Source: Siphonodentalium dalli (Eukaryota; Mollusca; Scaphopoda; Gadilida; Siphonodentaliidae). From it: DNA of 64,000 nt. A program made the position numbers and the translations under genes. The notes beneath the pieces are model-generated. The model was not told the DNA's origin and searched no databases. It was given only the letters and a program-made list of their open reading frames with translations. Shown piece after piece: positions 23,701 through 34,431 of this stretch; position 1 is the stretch's first letter; each line of letters starts with the position of its first letter. The stretch is from the NCBI GenBank assembly GCA_032622095.1, contig CP136069.1, positions 165,282,394-165,346,393 of the forward strand, read 5' to 3'.

Positions 23701-24600
23701 ACATGCCTACATCAGCACGTTCGAGAACATGGTCCCACGTGAAATTGGACCCGTCAATATTGCTCCCGGGATCGAAGTAGTCCTACACACAAATTTTTAG
23801 TCGGATCGGTCAAGGTCCAGAAACATGCCTATGAGCGAGGTCAAGTTGACACGTTAAATACCAAATCCGAGTCGGATCAGTCGAGCAGTGTTAGAGTCTA
23901 TAACACATACACACATGCATTCATGCATACACACATACATACAGACAGGTGTTCCAAAATGTATAATCGATAGCTACAACAATTCTATGGTAGATAGTTC
24001 ACGGCCGACCTGATGCATGCATCTTAGTTTTCTTGTACAACCTATCGACGTGACTTCACGGATAGCAAGGAGCTTCGTTTGGGTTTGGGTTTTCAGGTCC
24101 CTCATCAAAAGCTAAGTTCAGAGAGATATATATATATACAAAAGTTAACTGAAGACATATATACACATGCAATATAATTTAACTTGAGAAGGCTCATTTG
24201 AAGGTAGTTGTTTATCAACTTAGATAAGCTCGTCCACCAAAGTTCGGAAAGGCCGATCTAATTCTTGAAGTGATAATCAAAATAACGGGAGAACTGATGA
24301 CTTTCCAGTCACCATACCGAAGACCGAAGAATAGTTCATGAAGCACTATAAATAAATTGTGGGAATAATATACTGCAATACAAGATGTTTAAGACATATA
24401 CATAGGAGATGAGGTGAACCTCTGAACCGATGCGCCACAAAGGCAATATGCTAAGAGGGTTTATTCCGATATTATACATACGTTAATGAAGTATCCGATA
24501 TGATATTTTCATCATGAAACTTAGTCAGAACATAGGATGAAAATAAACCTCACACATCGCTTGAAAAGACGATACTCATCACACATCAGTTCAATTTGCA
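23701..24600. other. Spacer with CA/CATA-rich microsatellite; no gene
   Basis: A run rich in ACACATACA/CATGCAT lies at about 23900-23945 and a short TATATA run at about 24127-24140. Nothing else recognised. Confidence 0.5.
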
Positions 24601-25625
24601 TTGGGATACACCCGCCTAGGAAGTATACGCAAGGAATGGGATACACCCGCCTAGGCGGTACGCAAGGAATGGGATACACCCGCCTATGCAGCACGCAAGG
24701 AATGGGATACACCCGCCTAGGCAGTACGCAAGGAATGGGATACACCCGCCTACGCAAGGAATGGGATACACCCGCCTATGCAGCACGCAAGGAATGGGAT
24801 ACACCCGCATAGGCAGTACGCAAGGAATGGGATACACCCGCCTAGGCAGTACGCAAGGAATGGGATACACCCGCCTAGGCAGTACGCAATGAATGGGACA
24901 CACCGCCTAGGTAGTACGCAAGGAATGGGATACACCCGCATAGGCAGTACGCAAGGAATGGGATACACCCGCCTAGGCAGTACGCAAGGAATGGGATACA
25001 GCCGCCTAGGCAGCACGCAATGAATGTGATACACCCGCCTAGGCAGTACGCAATGAATGGGATACACCCGCCTAGGCAGTACACAAGGAATGGGATACAC
25101 CCGCCTAGGCAGCACGCAAGGAATGGGATACACCCGCCTAGGCAGTACGCAAGGAATTGGATACACCCGACTAGGCAGTACGCAAGGAATGGGATACACC
25201 CGCCTAGGCAGTACGCAAGGAATGGGATACACCCGCCTAGGAAGTACGCAAGGAATGGGATACACCCGCCTAGGCAGTACGCAAGGAATGTGATACACCC
25301 GCCTAGGCAGTACGCAAGTAATGGGATACACCCGCCTAGGCAGTACGCAAGGAATGGGATACACCCGCATATAGGCAGTACGCAAGGAATGGGATACACC
25401 CGCCTAGGCAATACTCAAGGAATGGGATACACCCGCCTATGCAGTACGCAAGGAATGGTATACACCGCCTAGGCAGTACGCAAGGAATGGGATACACCCG
25501 CCTAGGCAGTACGCAAGGAATGGGATACACCCGCCTATAGGCAGTACGCAAGGAATGGGATACACCCGCCTATGCAGTACGCAAGGAATGGGATACACCC
25601 GCCTAGGCAGTACGCAAGGAATGTG
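24601..25625. repeat. 33-bp minisatellite, about 31 units
   Basis: The dominant unit is made of TACGCAAGGAATGGGATACA followed by CCCGCCTAGGCAG. Most units are 33 bp; exceptions include a shortened unit near 24743, +2 variants (CCTATAGGCAG) near 25370 and 25535, and -1 variants near 24902 and 25466. Because 33 is a multiple of three and the unit has no stop codon in several frames, frames of up to 211 codons with 11-residue periodicity are open on both strands. I regard these as by-products of the array. The CCTAGG palindrome recurs in most units. Confidence 0.95.
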
Positions 25626-26029
25626 TCGCTATTCATGTTGTCAAGAAAGGTAAAAGTTTCAATTCCAAATATGTCACTCAGTGAATACCAAAATGTGTCC
25701 GTACCATCTGTGCAAATTCAGATGTACACTCGATGATATCTATGAAACAAGAGATTTGAATATGGTTGGTTGCAGCGACTGCATTGAGCGTCATTGTCAT
25801 ACGTGGTTTTGTCAAAATATTGGCCGTCTTGATACAGATGGGAAAATACTCAGGTTCTTCTCGAGAGAGCTGCCAAAGTTTCCACAGTGACTGATTGTCG
25901 GGTTTTACCTTGAAGAGAACTGATAGAGAATCGTCCCTCTGATCACTCTGACTCACATCGCGTGAGTAGTGAGCAGAGATACATTCTCTGACAATTGCAC
26001 GAATGGTTACAACTTTGCCAATGCGAGCA
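25626..26029. other. Overlapping unassigned frames on both strands
   Basis: A 69-codon plus-strand frame (25681-25890) is rich in Cys and His (CPYHLCKFRC, GCSDCIERHCHTWFC) and a 123-codon minus-strand frame (25678-26049) overlaps it. The plus frame lies just upstream of, and on the same strand as, the decayed gene at 26030, and could be an N-terminal zinc-binding part of it. I cannot decide which strand, if either, codes. Confidence 0.3.
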
Positions 26030-26985
26030 ACCTTAATTGATTGATGCAATCATGTCAGTCAATAGGGGAGATCCTTGGGGTGATGAAGTGAAAGTTACCC
26101 ACCATCGCTGACGCGGTATATCACTATCACTGCCTCAAATGGATTAGCTCAGGTGAGACGAGTACTTTATATGTAGATCGTAAGTGTCAGACTGGACGGA
26201 AGACAGACTGTGATAAACAGGATTCTTTTGATCAACCATGTGCTTGGCTAGAATATGAAACGGGAGCCGAGCTCTATACTGTTGTAAAACTACACGAAAA
26301 ACTCGTCGCCCCCCTCTGCCAAACGGTCTAACCAGATGCGCGCAAAGAATAACGTAGTATATGCTTCAGGGATATGACCAAACACATAGTCAATTAAAAG
26401 TGGTACACCGAACAGTAAAGTGATACTGGAGAAGAGGCAACTCGAATATCATAATCACAGTGCCCAAACTGACCAGGGCCCAGTTACAAGAAATGAACTT
26501 CGTTAACGAGTATTATCCAACAGCTAGTGACCTATCTGATATTGAACGCAACGGCCAATTGATTCCCACACCGTTGCAGACATTACTTCAAATTAATTCT
26601 GATTCCATTGAGTATTAAACAAGTCAGTGTTGGCCAGTCTATTGTACAATCTACTCGACCAAATTATGTGATATGGACTTGGGGTCGAGTTGGATCATGT
26701 ATTTGGGTCCAAATGGCTCCTAACATAATTGTCCAGACTGGGATTTTCGGTATCTTGATGAAGAGGTTAGATACAAGCAATCTGTTTTTACAATCCACGA
26801 CTCCAGACAAGGTTGTTAGTGAAGCATATCCTGGGACTTTCACTCAATGGGTTGGTGATAACGTAGATCACAACGTTACAACAATCGATGGTCAAGGGTT
26901 TTTTCCATGGGATGGGACTTATTGCTGTGCTTTCGTCACAATAATCTCACACGTCACGAAGACGCGCTGCTATAGCGAGACATAA
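26030..26985 (+). pseudogene. Decayed gene of an unnamed invertebrate-expanded family, 5' part
   Basis: Following the best frame through several shifts gives RGDPWGDEVKV, DAVYHYHCLKW, then EYYPTASDLSDIE, VGQSIVQSTRPN, YGLGVELDHVFGSKWLLT, RYKQSV-like and AYPGTFTQWVGDNVDHNV-TTIDGQG. I recognise this order from large uncharacterised proteins repeated many times in mollusc and cnidarian genomes; I know of no established function or name. At least four frameshifts or stops are needed, so this copy is dead. Its 3' half lies at 29278-30600, the two separated by later insertions including the TTAA-flanked element at 27466-29078. Many near-identical genomic copies suggest a mobile-element association (inference). 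Confidence 0.75.
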
Positions 26986-27045
26986 ACGGATTCACGTGGA
27001 CCATAGTGCAATGAACATAGGGTTGCAAAAAAAAAAAATACATAA

Positions 27046-27190
27046 CAAGAAAACCAATGTCAGAAATGGTAACGCGCTCTAAAGTTGGCTAGACACCGGT
27101 TATATGAGGCTACATGCTGCAAGTATAGTAGTGTCACTTGACGAACAACATACAGAGTACAAGAAAACCAATGTCAGAAATTGTAACGCA
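27046..27190. repeat. Short direct repeat (AAGAAAACCAATGTCAGAAA)
   Basis: The string AAGAAAACCAATGTCAGAAA followed by TGGTAACGC or TTGTAACGC occurs at about 27046 and 27159. A related copy, AAGAAAACCATAGTCAGAAA followed by TGGTAACGCC, is at about 35036. The 27159 and 35036 copies are both followed by an AT-rich ATTATAAAATA-like stretch, so a longer dispersed element of about 80 bp is likely. Confidence 0.7.
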
Positions 27191-27465
27191 CTCAAGATCA
27201 TATATTATATACCCGTGATTGTAATTATAAAATATAAAATATATTGGTTTTGCGAATGGCCAACTCAGAATTCCGGTAAAATAACAATAACAACCAGCAC
27301 TTAATTAACGAACCGGCGACCGTCTCCGACCACAACCCCAGCGGGCCGCAGAACGAAACATAAAGTTGAAATATAAGACTTACACATTATCTTTTTCAGT
27401 TTATTTATTTGTAATTGGCATAGCTTATCACAAACCAAAAATCAACATTATTAACATAATGTTAA

Positions 27466-29078
27466 AGGGGTACTGTACGCCATTTTCATTAAATTTCCGG
27501 TGACAACAACGATCTAATATCGATAATATATAGAAACATAAGTAATTTGAGTCGAAGTTGTATTCTGTAAACGCTCAGGTTAATAGGCAGTCTATGTAAA
27601 CATACACTCAGATTCATACTGATACTGAGTCTATTGCATTCCCATCAACTTTTCATTTCTGAACGGTTGTGGGCTTCCCCCAAATTACGTCACACCGCAC
27701 TAAATATAAATCTGAAATTAGTTGATTGACATGCGTAAACATGGTCACGTGCCAGTGCCGTCATGGCCGCTTCAACCATGTGAAGCCGATTCTAAGAATC
27801 GGAATTAATAGTTGCAGGGTTTGTGACTTTTCGTTCGGCGGTTGTTGTACTGACAATAACGGGAAACAGCTAGCTTCCGGGATCCAAAATAATTTGTACA
27901 ATAACTAAGACACAGATCTTCTTGAAATTATAAAAAATGTCTGTGGATCTCTTGGACTCGGAACGAATTATTTTTTAGATTGGCCAGGCGATTTGTCGCC
28001 CATGTTGTCAAAAAATAACACAAATCAACGGCCACGAATAAAAAATACATGAATGTCGGGACTATCTGCTAAAACAACTACAGAACTAAAAAAAAAGGTA
28101 AATGACATAACAAAACGATCTATGTCATCTATCAGTTCCCCAGTACCGGCAGTAGTACCACCGCAGCCAAAACGAGCGTAGAGCAACACAATTCTACCAC
28201 CAACACCACCGAAACCCTCCCGACCTTACACAGCCGTATTATTAGCTCCAAAGATTGGCCAGTTGTACCCTAATTACAGTTGCCTGCAATCCAAATTCCG
28301 GTGATTCTTGATTTTAAACTTTCGACCGCTCGTCAACAATCTACTTTATTTGTCGATTTGTGAATTTCTCTTCCGGTATAACATGACGTCATGGATACTA
28401 TTTTAACAACATTTAGCCACACCTTCGGAATTTCCACACCGAGAGCACGTGATATGTTACTAGTTTTTTATTGGGGCACACATTTCTTGGAGCTAAGTTT
28501 TGATTGGCGGTAATTACAAGGAATCCCGGGTTTGGGAAATGAAAACTGAACGAAAGGTCGTCAGACCCACTATTTTGTATATGTGGGTATGTAGTTTACT
28601 CCAGACTGGTTAATAGGCTATCTTAAAATTTAATAATTTAAAAGTTAATAATTTGATATAAATTGAATTTATGACTGGAGCCATAAAATGGCGTCAATTA
28701 AATTACGAATTTCCGTAATCAAACAAAGTAATTGAGGGATACTGGATTGTTAAACCGATCGCACACACGATCGCTTAAAATATTATGATGATACGGGGAG
28801 AACACTCAAGCCACTCACTGACTAGCGACGATACAATAACTTAAATGATTATATGGGACTAGTATGCCTATAATATAACTTTTATTTGATTCATTTGGTT
28901 GAAAACTGTACAAAAATTACTCGACAACGACAATTTGTATTTTTGCATTCCGGTAAATTTGTCATCCGTAACACTACTTCGTACTCAACAGACTTTCAAC
29001 TAATGAAAAAATTGTTACCTTATTCTCCGACTCGGAGACTATAGAAACCAACAACAACATTTGGCGTACAGTACCCCT
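27466..29078. mobile_element. TTAA-flanked DNA element with 17-bp perfect terminal inverted repeats
   Basis: The left end AGGGGTACTGTACGCCA (27466-27482) has its exact complement at 29062-29078. TTAA directly flanks both ends (27462-27465 and 29079-29082), as in piggyBac insertions. The element interrupts the decayed gene whose halves are at 26030-26985 and 29278-30600, which supports its being an insertion. Parts near both ends recur in inverted orientation at 44640-45440. No transposase was recognised inside; the interior contains a zinc-finger-like remnant (27790-28040). Confidence 0.85.
27790..28040 (+). pseudogene. Zinc-finger-like (ZAD-type pattern) coding remnant inside the TTAA element
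   Basis: One frame reads NSCRVCDFSFGG, then GKQLASGIQNNLYNN, a stop, and in the same frame DTDLLEIIKNVCGSLGLG. A shift of frame then gives ICRPCCQKITQINGHE and a HECRD end. The CX2C...CX2C spacing with intervening I/L-rich helix resembles zinc-finger-associated (ZAD-like) N-terminal domains seen in some invertebrate transposon-linked proteins. With one stop and one shift the assignment is tentative. Downstream, a Pro-rich stretch SSPVPAVVPPQPKRA is compatible with a linker. Confidence 0.4.
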
Positions 29079-29277
29079 TTAACGACAATAAACGAAATTG
29101 AAATTCCCAACTACACCTTTTACCGGACTCGGCCTCCGGTCGCAGTTCGACTTTTAATCCTCCCAATAATTCCCATTCTATAAATAAAACACACATGCAC
29201 CCAGGTGAAACAAGAATCTCTACACCAGTATACACGCCGAGCGCGCGTAATTACATTGGGAATCATGACATGGGACT

Positions 29278-30600
29278 ATCTACTATCCAATTCAAGCCCC
29301 TGGTAGAACTGATGTTCCCATACACTTAGCCGTCGAACATGAACGCAGACTTGCTTACCTTCTGACTGAACAAAATGGCATTAGTCCTAACTGGTCGGGT
29401 TACATACAACATTTGCTTGACATCAGTGAAGTTGGCCGCAAAACCGTAGATTCTTTTCGTTTTGTTTTTACCCATAATCGATATGAACCCTTTTGATTAT
29501 GATTTTGGTTGTATATATTCCACCTTGCTCATTGAAAAGCAATGTGATAACTGGGGGATTATTCCCAATGCATCACATATGATCGCCCATGCACTCTGAA
29601 TAAAATCAGTCGATATCATCAAATCAAAATCGCTGAGAATAGTCTACCGTCTAGGTGGCTTTCATTTCTCTGATGAGTTTTCTGGGGGCATAGGTGCAAT
29701 AGTGCAAGGCACCGCCGTAGGAGAAGCTCTAGCATGTCTTTGTGGTTCGAATACTGTACAACATACTATGATGTCCGGAAAGCGGTTTCTCGGGCTCTGA
29801 GAGGTCATTTGTTGACACAGGTGACAGCTCTCAACAAAAGTATTATCAACAGAGTTACCGAGAAGCAACTATCCAGAAGCAACTAATGAATATGAAATAT
29901 CTTTGAATCGGAGTGATCCGCAAACAAATGCTTCTCATGTACTGGCCGAATCATCTGATGCGATGGTATCTCCCCGCGAGAGCGACCTGTTTGCAGAGAT
30001 AGAGACATCCGACACACAACTACTTACATTCTTCTGCATAAGCAGGTAGATAAAGGTTCTGTTCTGTACCAATTGCAACTGAGGTTGAGTCATGGGAGCT
30101 CTTAAAATTAGGGTTGCACATCGAAGGATATCAATCTTCACTCGCTAAGGAATCAGTTACACTGATATATACAACCCATTAACGACTTCATCAGATCTGA
30201 CAGAACATGTGATTGGAATCTACACATCGTAGGCATCAGTAAGATGATTTTACTTTTTGCCGCCACGGGCCACATTCATTATGTCAAAAGCTGACGGCTA
30301 TACCTCCAAATGATGATTTAACTACCAAACGAGCACCCACGTCTGTACAAATCGCTCATTGAACATGGCTTTCACGCCGGCATGTGGAGCAGTAAGTACT
30401 GTGCTGGATTACCGACCGGTTTGGTTATTGAACAGGTACTGATGAGATCAACTAAGCGCAAGGGGTGGCTTGACAAGGGGTAGAGGTGTTACTGACTCTG
30501 TTCGGACACAGGGGATACCGACCATGCATCGTTGTGCCGAAATTCACGGCTTATTCTCACTTATCAGGCAGGGATGTGTGAAGAGAGAGATGGTAATTTG
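29278..30600 (+). pseudogene. Decayed gene of the same unnamed family, 3' part
   Basis: Continues the gene begun at 26030. Frames in order give TIQFKPLVELMFPYT, SPNWSGYIQHLLDISEVG, YRLGGFHF, LMSFLG, IGAIVQG, MMSG, KAVSRALRGHLLTQ, then RTCDWNLHIVGISKMILLFA, ATGHIHYVKS, LYKSLIEHGFHAGMW, GLPTGLVIEQVLMRSTKRKG and GRGVTDSVRTQGIPTMHRCA. These are the later blocks of the same large protein family and appear in its usual order, so the split is by insertion, not by rearrangement. Many indels and stops show long decay. No open frame above 70 codons covers it, so ORF-based annotation misses it. Function unknown. Confidence 0.8.
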
Positions 30601-30666
30601 GGTGGCTGGCTCGGGATTCTCGAAAGGACCGAGTGGCACCTCTCCTTAACCCCTCATTTTAATGCC

Positions 30667-30672
30667 TTTATT
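30667..30672 (-). promoter_or_regulatory. Candidate polyadenylation signal AATAAA
   Basis: On the minus strand AATAAA lies about 20 nt after the stop codon of the ORF ending at 30693. That is close for a 3' UTR but compatible with a compact transcript. AT-rich sequence makes chance hits common. Confidence 0.3.
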
Positions 30673-30692
30673 GAGATAAATAATGTTTGACT

Positions 30693-31511
30693 TTATCGTT
30701 TCTTTTTCCGCTTTTTCTTCGAGTTTGGTTTCTCAGTTGAAGAAGGTGGAGAATTCTGTAGTTGTTGTAAGAGGAGTTCTATTTTTTCTTTATGTTCTTG
30801 CTGTTGTTGTTCTATTTTTTCTTTGTGGATGTCAAGTCGGTCTTGCCATTCTTTCTCCACTATGTCGGTCCTTCTTTGGCAGTCAGCAATGATTTCCTCC
30901 GAAGACATGGTGGTGGCTGCACTGATGTTGTTGTTGGTGCTGGTGGAGCTGGAGGACACCGGGATGTGTTGGTAATCCGGTGTCCGAGGTGTATAACTGT
31001 CCAGTTCCACGTCGAAGCTGGCGGCAGGAACATCTGGGGTGGTATCCACGTCCCTGTCTCCGCTAGCCTCGACGACGACAGCAGGGACCTCCGGCAGATC
31101 CACGGAATCCCTGCTAGCTGGTGCTATGTCGTCAGTCTCCATGCAGATCGAGTCGTCTGGGCGTCTCTCAGACAACTTCGACCCGCCGGCTATGACTTTG
31201 GACGGCTGAACCACACGGGAAGGGGCGACTTGCCGATCAGTCACCCCCTTCTGCTTCTTCCATTTCGCCCGTCTGGCAGCGTCCCTTCTTTTCTGTGAGG
31301 GTGTCTTTCTTTTGGGAGGCCCCTTCTTCATTGTACAGCGGGTCTTTGCGTTCCTGTTCTCGGCAGAAGACTTCTGGGTACCAGCTTCTTCTGTCCGGAA
31401 TTCTATACAGAGAACCAGAGAGCCCCTGTTAGCTTGGAGAGACCAACTAACAGCGTCAACTAACCGGCTTTTCTGAATAGCAGCCAACGCGGCCTCAGTG
31501 ATTAGCTCCAT
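30693..31511 (-). CDS. Hypothetical basic, coiled-coil protein (272 aa)
   Basis: An intact frame, markedly richer in G+C than its surroundings. Residues about 60-88 form a very basic patch (KKGPPKRKTPSQKRRDAARR) reminiscent of nucleic-acid-binding segments in many uncharacterised mollusc proteins. Residues about 90-205 are acidic, Ser/Pro/Val-rich and probably disordered. Residues about 205-250 form a Glu/Gln/Lys-rich coiled coil, and the C-terminus is KKKRKKKR, a likely nuclear localisation signal. An in-frame TGA ten codons upstream supports the ATG. It could be a cellular gene, a processed gene copy or an ORF1/gag-like protein of a retroelement; I do not recognise the family. Confidence 0.55.
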   Translation of the reverse strand: MELITEAALAAIQKSRLVDAVSWSLQANRGSLVLCIEFRTEEAGTQKSSAENRNAKTRCTMKKGPPKRKTPSQKRRDAARRAKWKKQKGVTDRQVAPSRVVQPSKVIAGGSKLSERRPDDSICMETDDIAPASRDSVDLPEVPAVVVEASGDRDVDTTPDVPAASFDVELDSYTPRTPDYQHIPVSSSSTSTNNNISAATTMSSEEIIADCQRRTDIVEKEWQDRLDIHKEKIEQQQQEHKEKIELLLQQLQNSPPSSTEKPNSKKKRKKKR

Positions 31512-33249
31512 AATCCGTCCGGAGGCTAATCCAAAACCATCTCAGTCTGGCGTCTCCACGAGGGCAGTTACAACCGGGGTCGTGACCGCACAACTCACTC
31601 GTGTAGACGCTCTAGCAAACGAGGAACTAATGGAGCCAAATAAAATTTGACTTGTTCGCTACCCCCCGCAGCTAGAGGGGATGTGTGAATGCATCCGAGC
31701 CGGCAGGTTATAGTCTGTTTTTACAATGCGTGACTAGTGATCCCATCGCCACAAGCAGTGTTTGTTTGAGCAAAGTGTAGCCCAAACTTACCGGCAATAA
31801 CTGTATATCACGATATGAACTCTTGTCACTGAAAACAACTCAAGTGAGTGATTTCCAGAGATAATCATGTTCTCACGCTAACATATAAATTACAGAGGCT
31901 CACAAAGACAGATCACCTCCGGTGTCCCCCGTCAGCATCGTATAAAAATGCTCTCTTTTTTCTTTTCTTTTTTCATGATTCCAATAAAGGCAATAAAATG
32001 AGGGGTGAAGGAAAAACCTAAGTAACTGCCGATACAGACTATAAGCGGTAACTCTTTCATGTTGAGGATTATCACACCTACCTCCGAAACAATACCTGCC
32101 GGATAAGTGAGAACATCTCAAATTCACGATGCTATGACTAATTTGACAGAGACTAAGCACAAAACATCTTAACAGCATGTAGAATATGGGGAATCGAGAA
32201 TTAGACGTGATAATCAGGGGGGTGGGGTGTAATAAAACATTAGCAGGAAGGTATGCCGGTGTGGTTGGGTGGTACGAGAGCCAGAAAACGCATTTTGTAC
32301 AACCTCGTGCATTTTGTTTTATACTAAAGGCCTTTTGTGCCCATATTTGACATACGTAACAGTTTAAACATATAACTGTAAAAACACCTTATCTATGTTA
32401 CTGGGACCTGATATGGACATCAGTGGAGATGACATTTAGCTGATATGTTGCATATGGGACGGTGAGGTGAAAAATTCCATCCCGACACCTTCGAAAGAAG
32501 CTTTAAGAAATGTAAAACTAAAATAAATAAATATGTCCTCGTATAACTAAGACCTTTAAGCCTAGATCATTGTGTGAATGGAATAAGAGCGAGCAGCTGT
32601 ACCAAACCGTAATGTGACTATGAATGGCTAAAAAATAACTGTCATCAGTGTTTCAAGCTAATCAATGAATTATTTGCATGTTTATCAACTCAGATGATCT
32701 GTTGATCTCACAACACCTAAAGTATCAAAGTCTGGCATATCGACCAGACTATTAGTGGATCGAATTAGCCTTTTATACCCACAGCGTGGAATTCTAAAGG
32801 AGAGATGGCATTTTCAAGACCGCGAGTTATCATTCGCGTCACGATATTCATCAATATTCTGAAGGAACGAATTCTTACTGACGCATGACGGATCGAATGG
32901 GATTAACCAACTGGTGGTCATATAGATTGGTCAATCTTATTAGGTATTCGTACTGACGCGTGGAGGACCCACCAGCGTCCTGTCGGTGTTGTGTTTCTAG
33001 AATTGTTAATAGATTAACGTACGACATCCAGGGTTCACGTTGCCACAATTTTCACGGAAAAATAATGGCAAAATAAATATTATATTTGGCAAATAATTGA
33101 TGGATCCAGCTTTCCAACTGTTGGAAAATTCCAATTTAGCACCTCCTAGGTTCAGAAAAAAGTTCTGTAGGGAGCTAATTTAGAATTAATTGACTGATGG
33201 TATGTAAGTATAATCGACCCTTGGTCTGAGAACATTTGTCAAGACAATA
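31512..33249. other. Spacer; no gene recognised
   Basis: The 92-codon minus-strand frame at 31900-32178 contains several cysteines (RCSHLSGRYCFGGRCDNPQH) but no family was recognised and its coding status is open. No repeat copies were noticed elsewhere in this stretch. Confidence 0.4.
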
Positions 33250-33253
33250 TTAA

Positions 33254-33699
33254 AGGTACTCAATCCGATTAAGCGTCCCTCAATTACTATTTATTTGGCT
33301 TCGGGGTAAAACATATTTGCTTCGAGTCGAGGAACCCACCCATCAAAGCTCAGAGTGATCAGATATCGACTTTTTAAATCTATGATTTTTCACCACCTGG
33401 AATATATAGTGGCCCAGTAAAAGTCGACGAGAAGATTGTCTCGGACCAAATTGCGGATGAAGATGTATAACTCTAAAATCAAGTGGCTTTTTTGTGTCAG
33501 ATATTTGACAAACCGGCAAAATTTCGTTGAACAAAATGTTGATAAATAACAGGTTTTGGGGAATTTTATACTACAGTTGACTGTGGTTAGCATTATGTTT
33601 GGGCAATTAATCGATTCTGATAACTGAAGCGGCCTTTTAAAAAAAAGGTTGTTGTTGGAATCTGATGATATGGGGACCATCTAATCGGATTGAGTACCT
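33254..33699. mobile_element. TTAA-flanked MITE with 18-bp perfect inverted ends
   Basis: The left end AGGTACTCAATCCGATTA and its exact complement at the right end enclose 446 bp. TTAA flanks both sides (33250-33253 and 33700-33703). The 96-codon minus-strand frame within it shows no transposase motif. PiggyBac-type mobilisation is inferred from the TTAA. Confidence 0.85.
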
Positions 33700-33974
33700 T
33701 TAACCTATGCACATATGTTGGCCATAATTGGGTGGGTCGCCCAGATTCCCCACTCTGATAAGTTTCATTTGCACACATTGTTCTCCAGTTTTCCCAATTG
33801 ATGAATCAGGTTTTCCAACTGTTGAAAAATCCCACTCGTCATCAGACCTCTCTACAGTATCAGGACTATCAAACTTCTACACATGCAAGTTACAAAATAA
33901 TAGCAATGACAGTCAGCGGTTTGTAACCACAGACAGGTTCTATTGATAGTGTGCGAATATATATAGAGCATACA

Positions 33975-34147
33975 TACAGTTTGTGTTTGAATACCGAAAT
34001 ATCTCATGAGTGTCTGGAAAGAAATATCGAATTTTCGACATTTCTTTCTAGACACGAATGAGATGATTTAGGTATTTATAAACAATAAACTGTAGGTAAT
34101 CTTTTTGTTATTTGCGCCTTATTAATGCTCACATTTGCTAAATTATG
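33975..34147. repeat. Dispersed hairpin repeat, copy 2
   Basis: Second copy of the foldback repeat at 14170-14345: GAATACCGAAATATCTCATG, a central TTTCTTTC region, GACACGAATGAGAT, then CTGTAGGTAATCTTTTTGTT and CTTATTAAT. Similarity ends near TTGCTAAATTA in both. Confidence 0.75.
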
Positions 34148-34325
34148 CGACATTTTCACTTTTAAGAGTACAACAAATTTAACAATACTCGGAAAGAACC
34201 AACTGTTTGAAACTACAGTGAAATAACGAAAGCTACAGTGAAATAAACAAAATCGTTTTTCTCTGTGACTTCTACAGTAAGAGATGCATAAGACGATCTA
34301 CATGTCGGTAATTTCCGCTATTTTA

Positions 34326-34384
34326 TGGGATTCTTATTAGTAATACTTTTATTATATATAAAAGTATTACTAATAAGAATCCCA
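34326..34384. repeat. Perfect 26-bp hairpin with 7-nt loop
   Basis: The arm TGGGATTCTTATTAGTAATA plus CTTTTA (34326-34351) is exactly complementary to 34359-34384. The perfect match in a region of decayed repeats implies recent origin or active maintenance. It could extrude as a cruciform or be a foldback element. Confidence 0.9.
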
Positions 34385-34431
34385 TCCCCATCAAAAGAAA
34401 GCACATGTGATGTGTACTGTTGCCGATTATT

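Noticed and set aside
24750-25385. Long periodic ORFs (up to 211 codons) in the minisatellite
   Set aside because: They are open only because the 33-bp unit lacks stops in several frames; unit-length variants break every frame and both strands are equally open.
24601-25625. CRISPR-like array
   Set aside because: Units are adjacent, with no unique spacers, and the sequence is eukaryotic.
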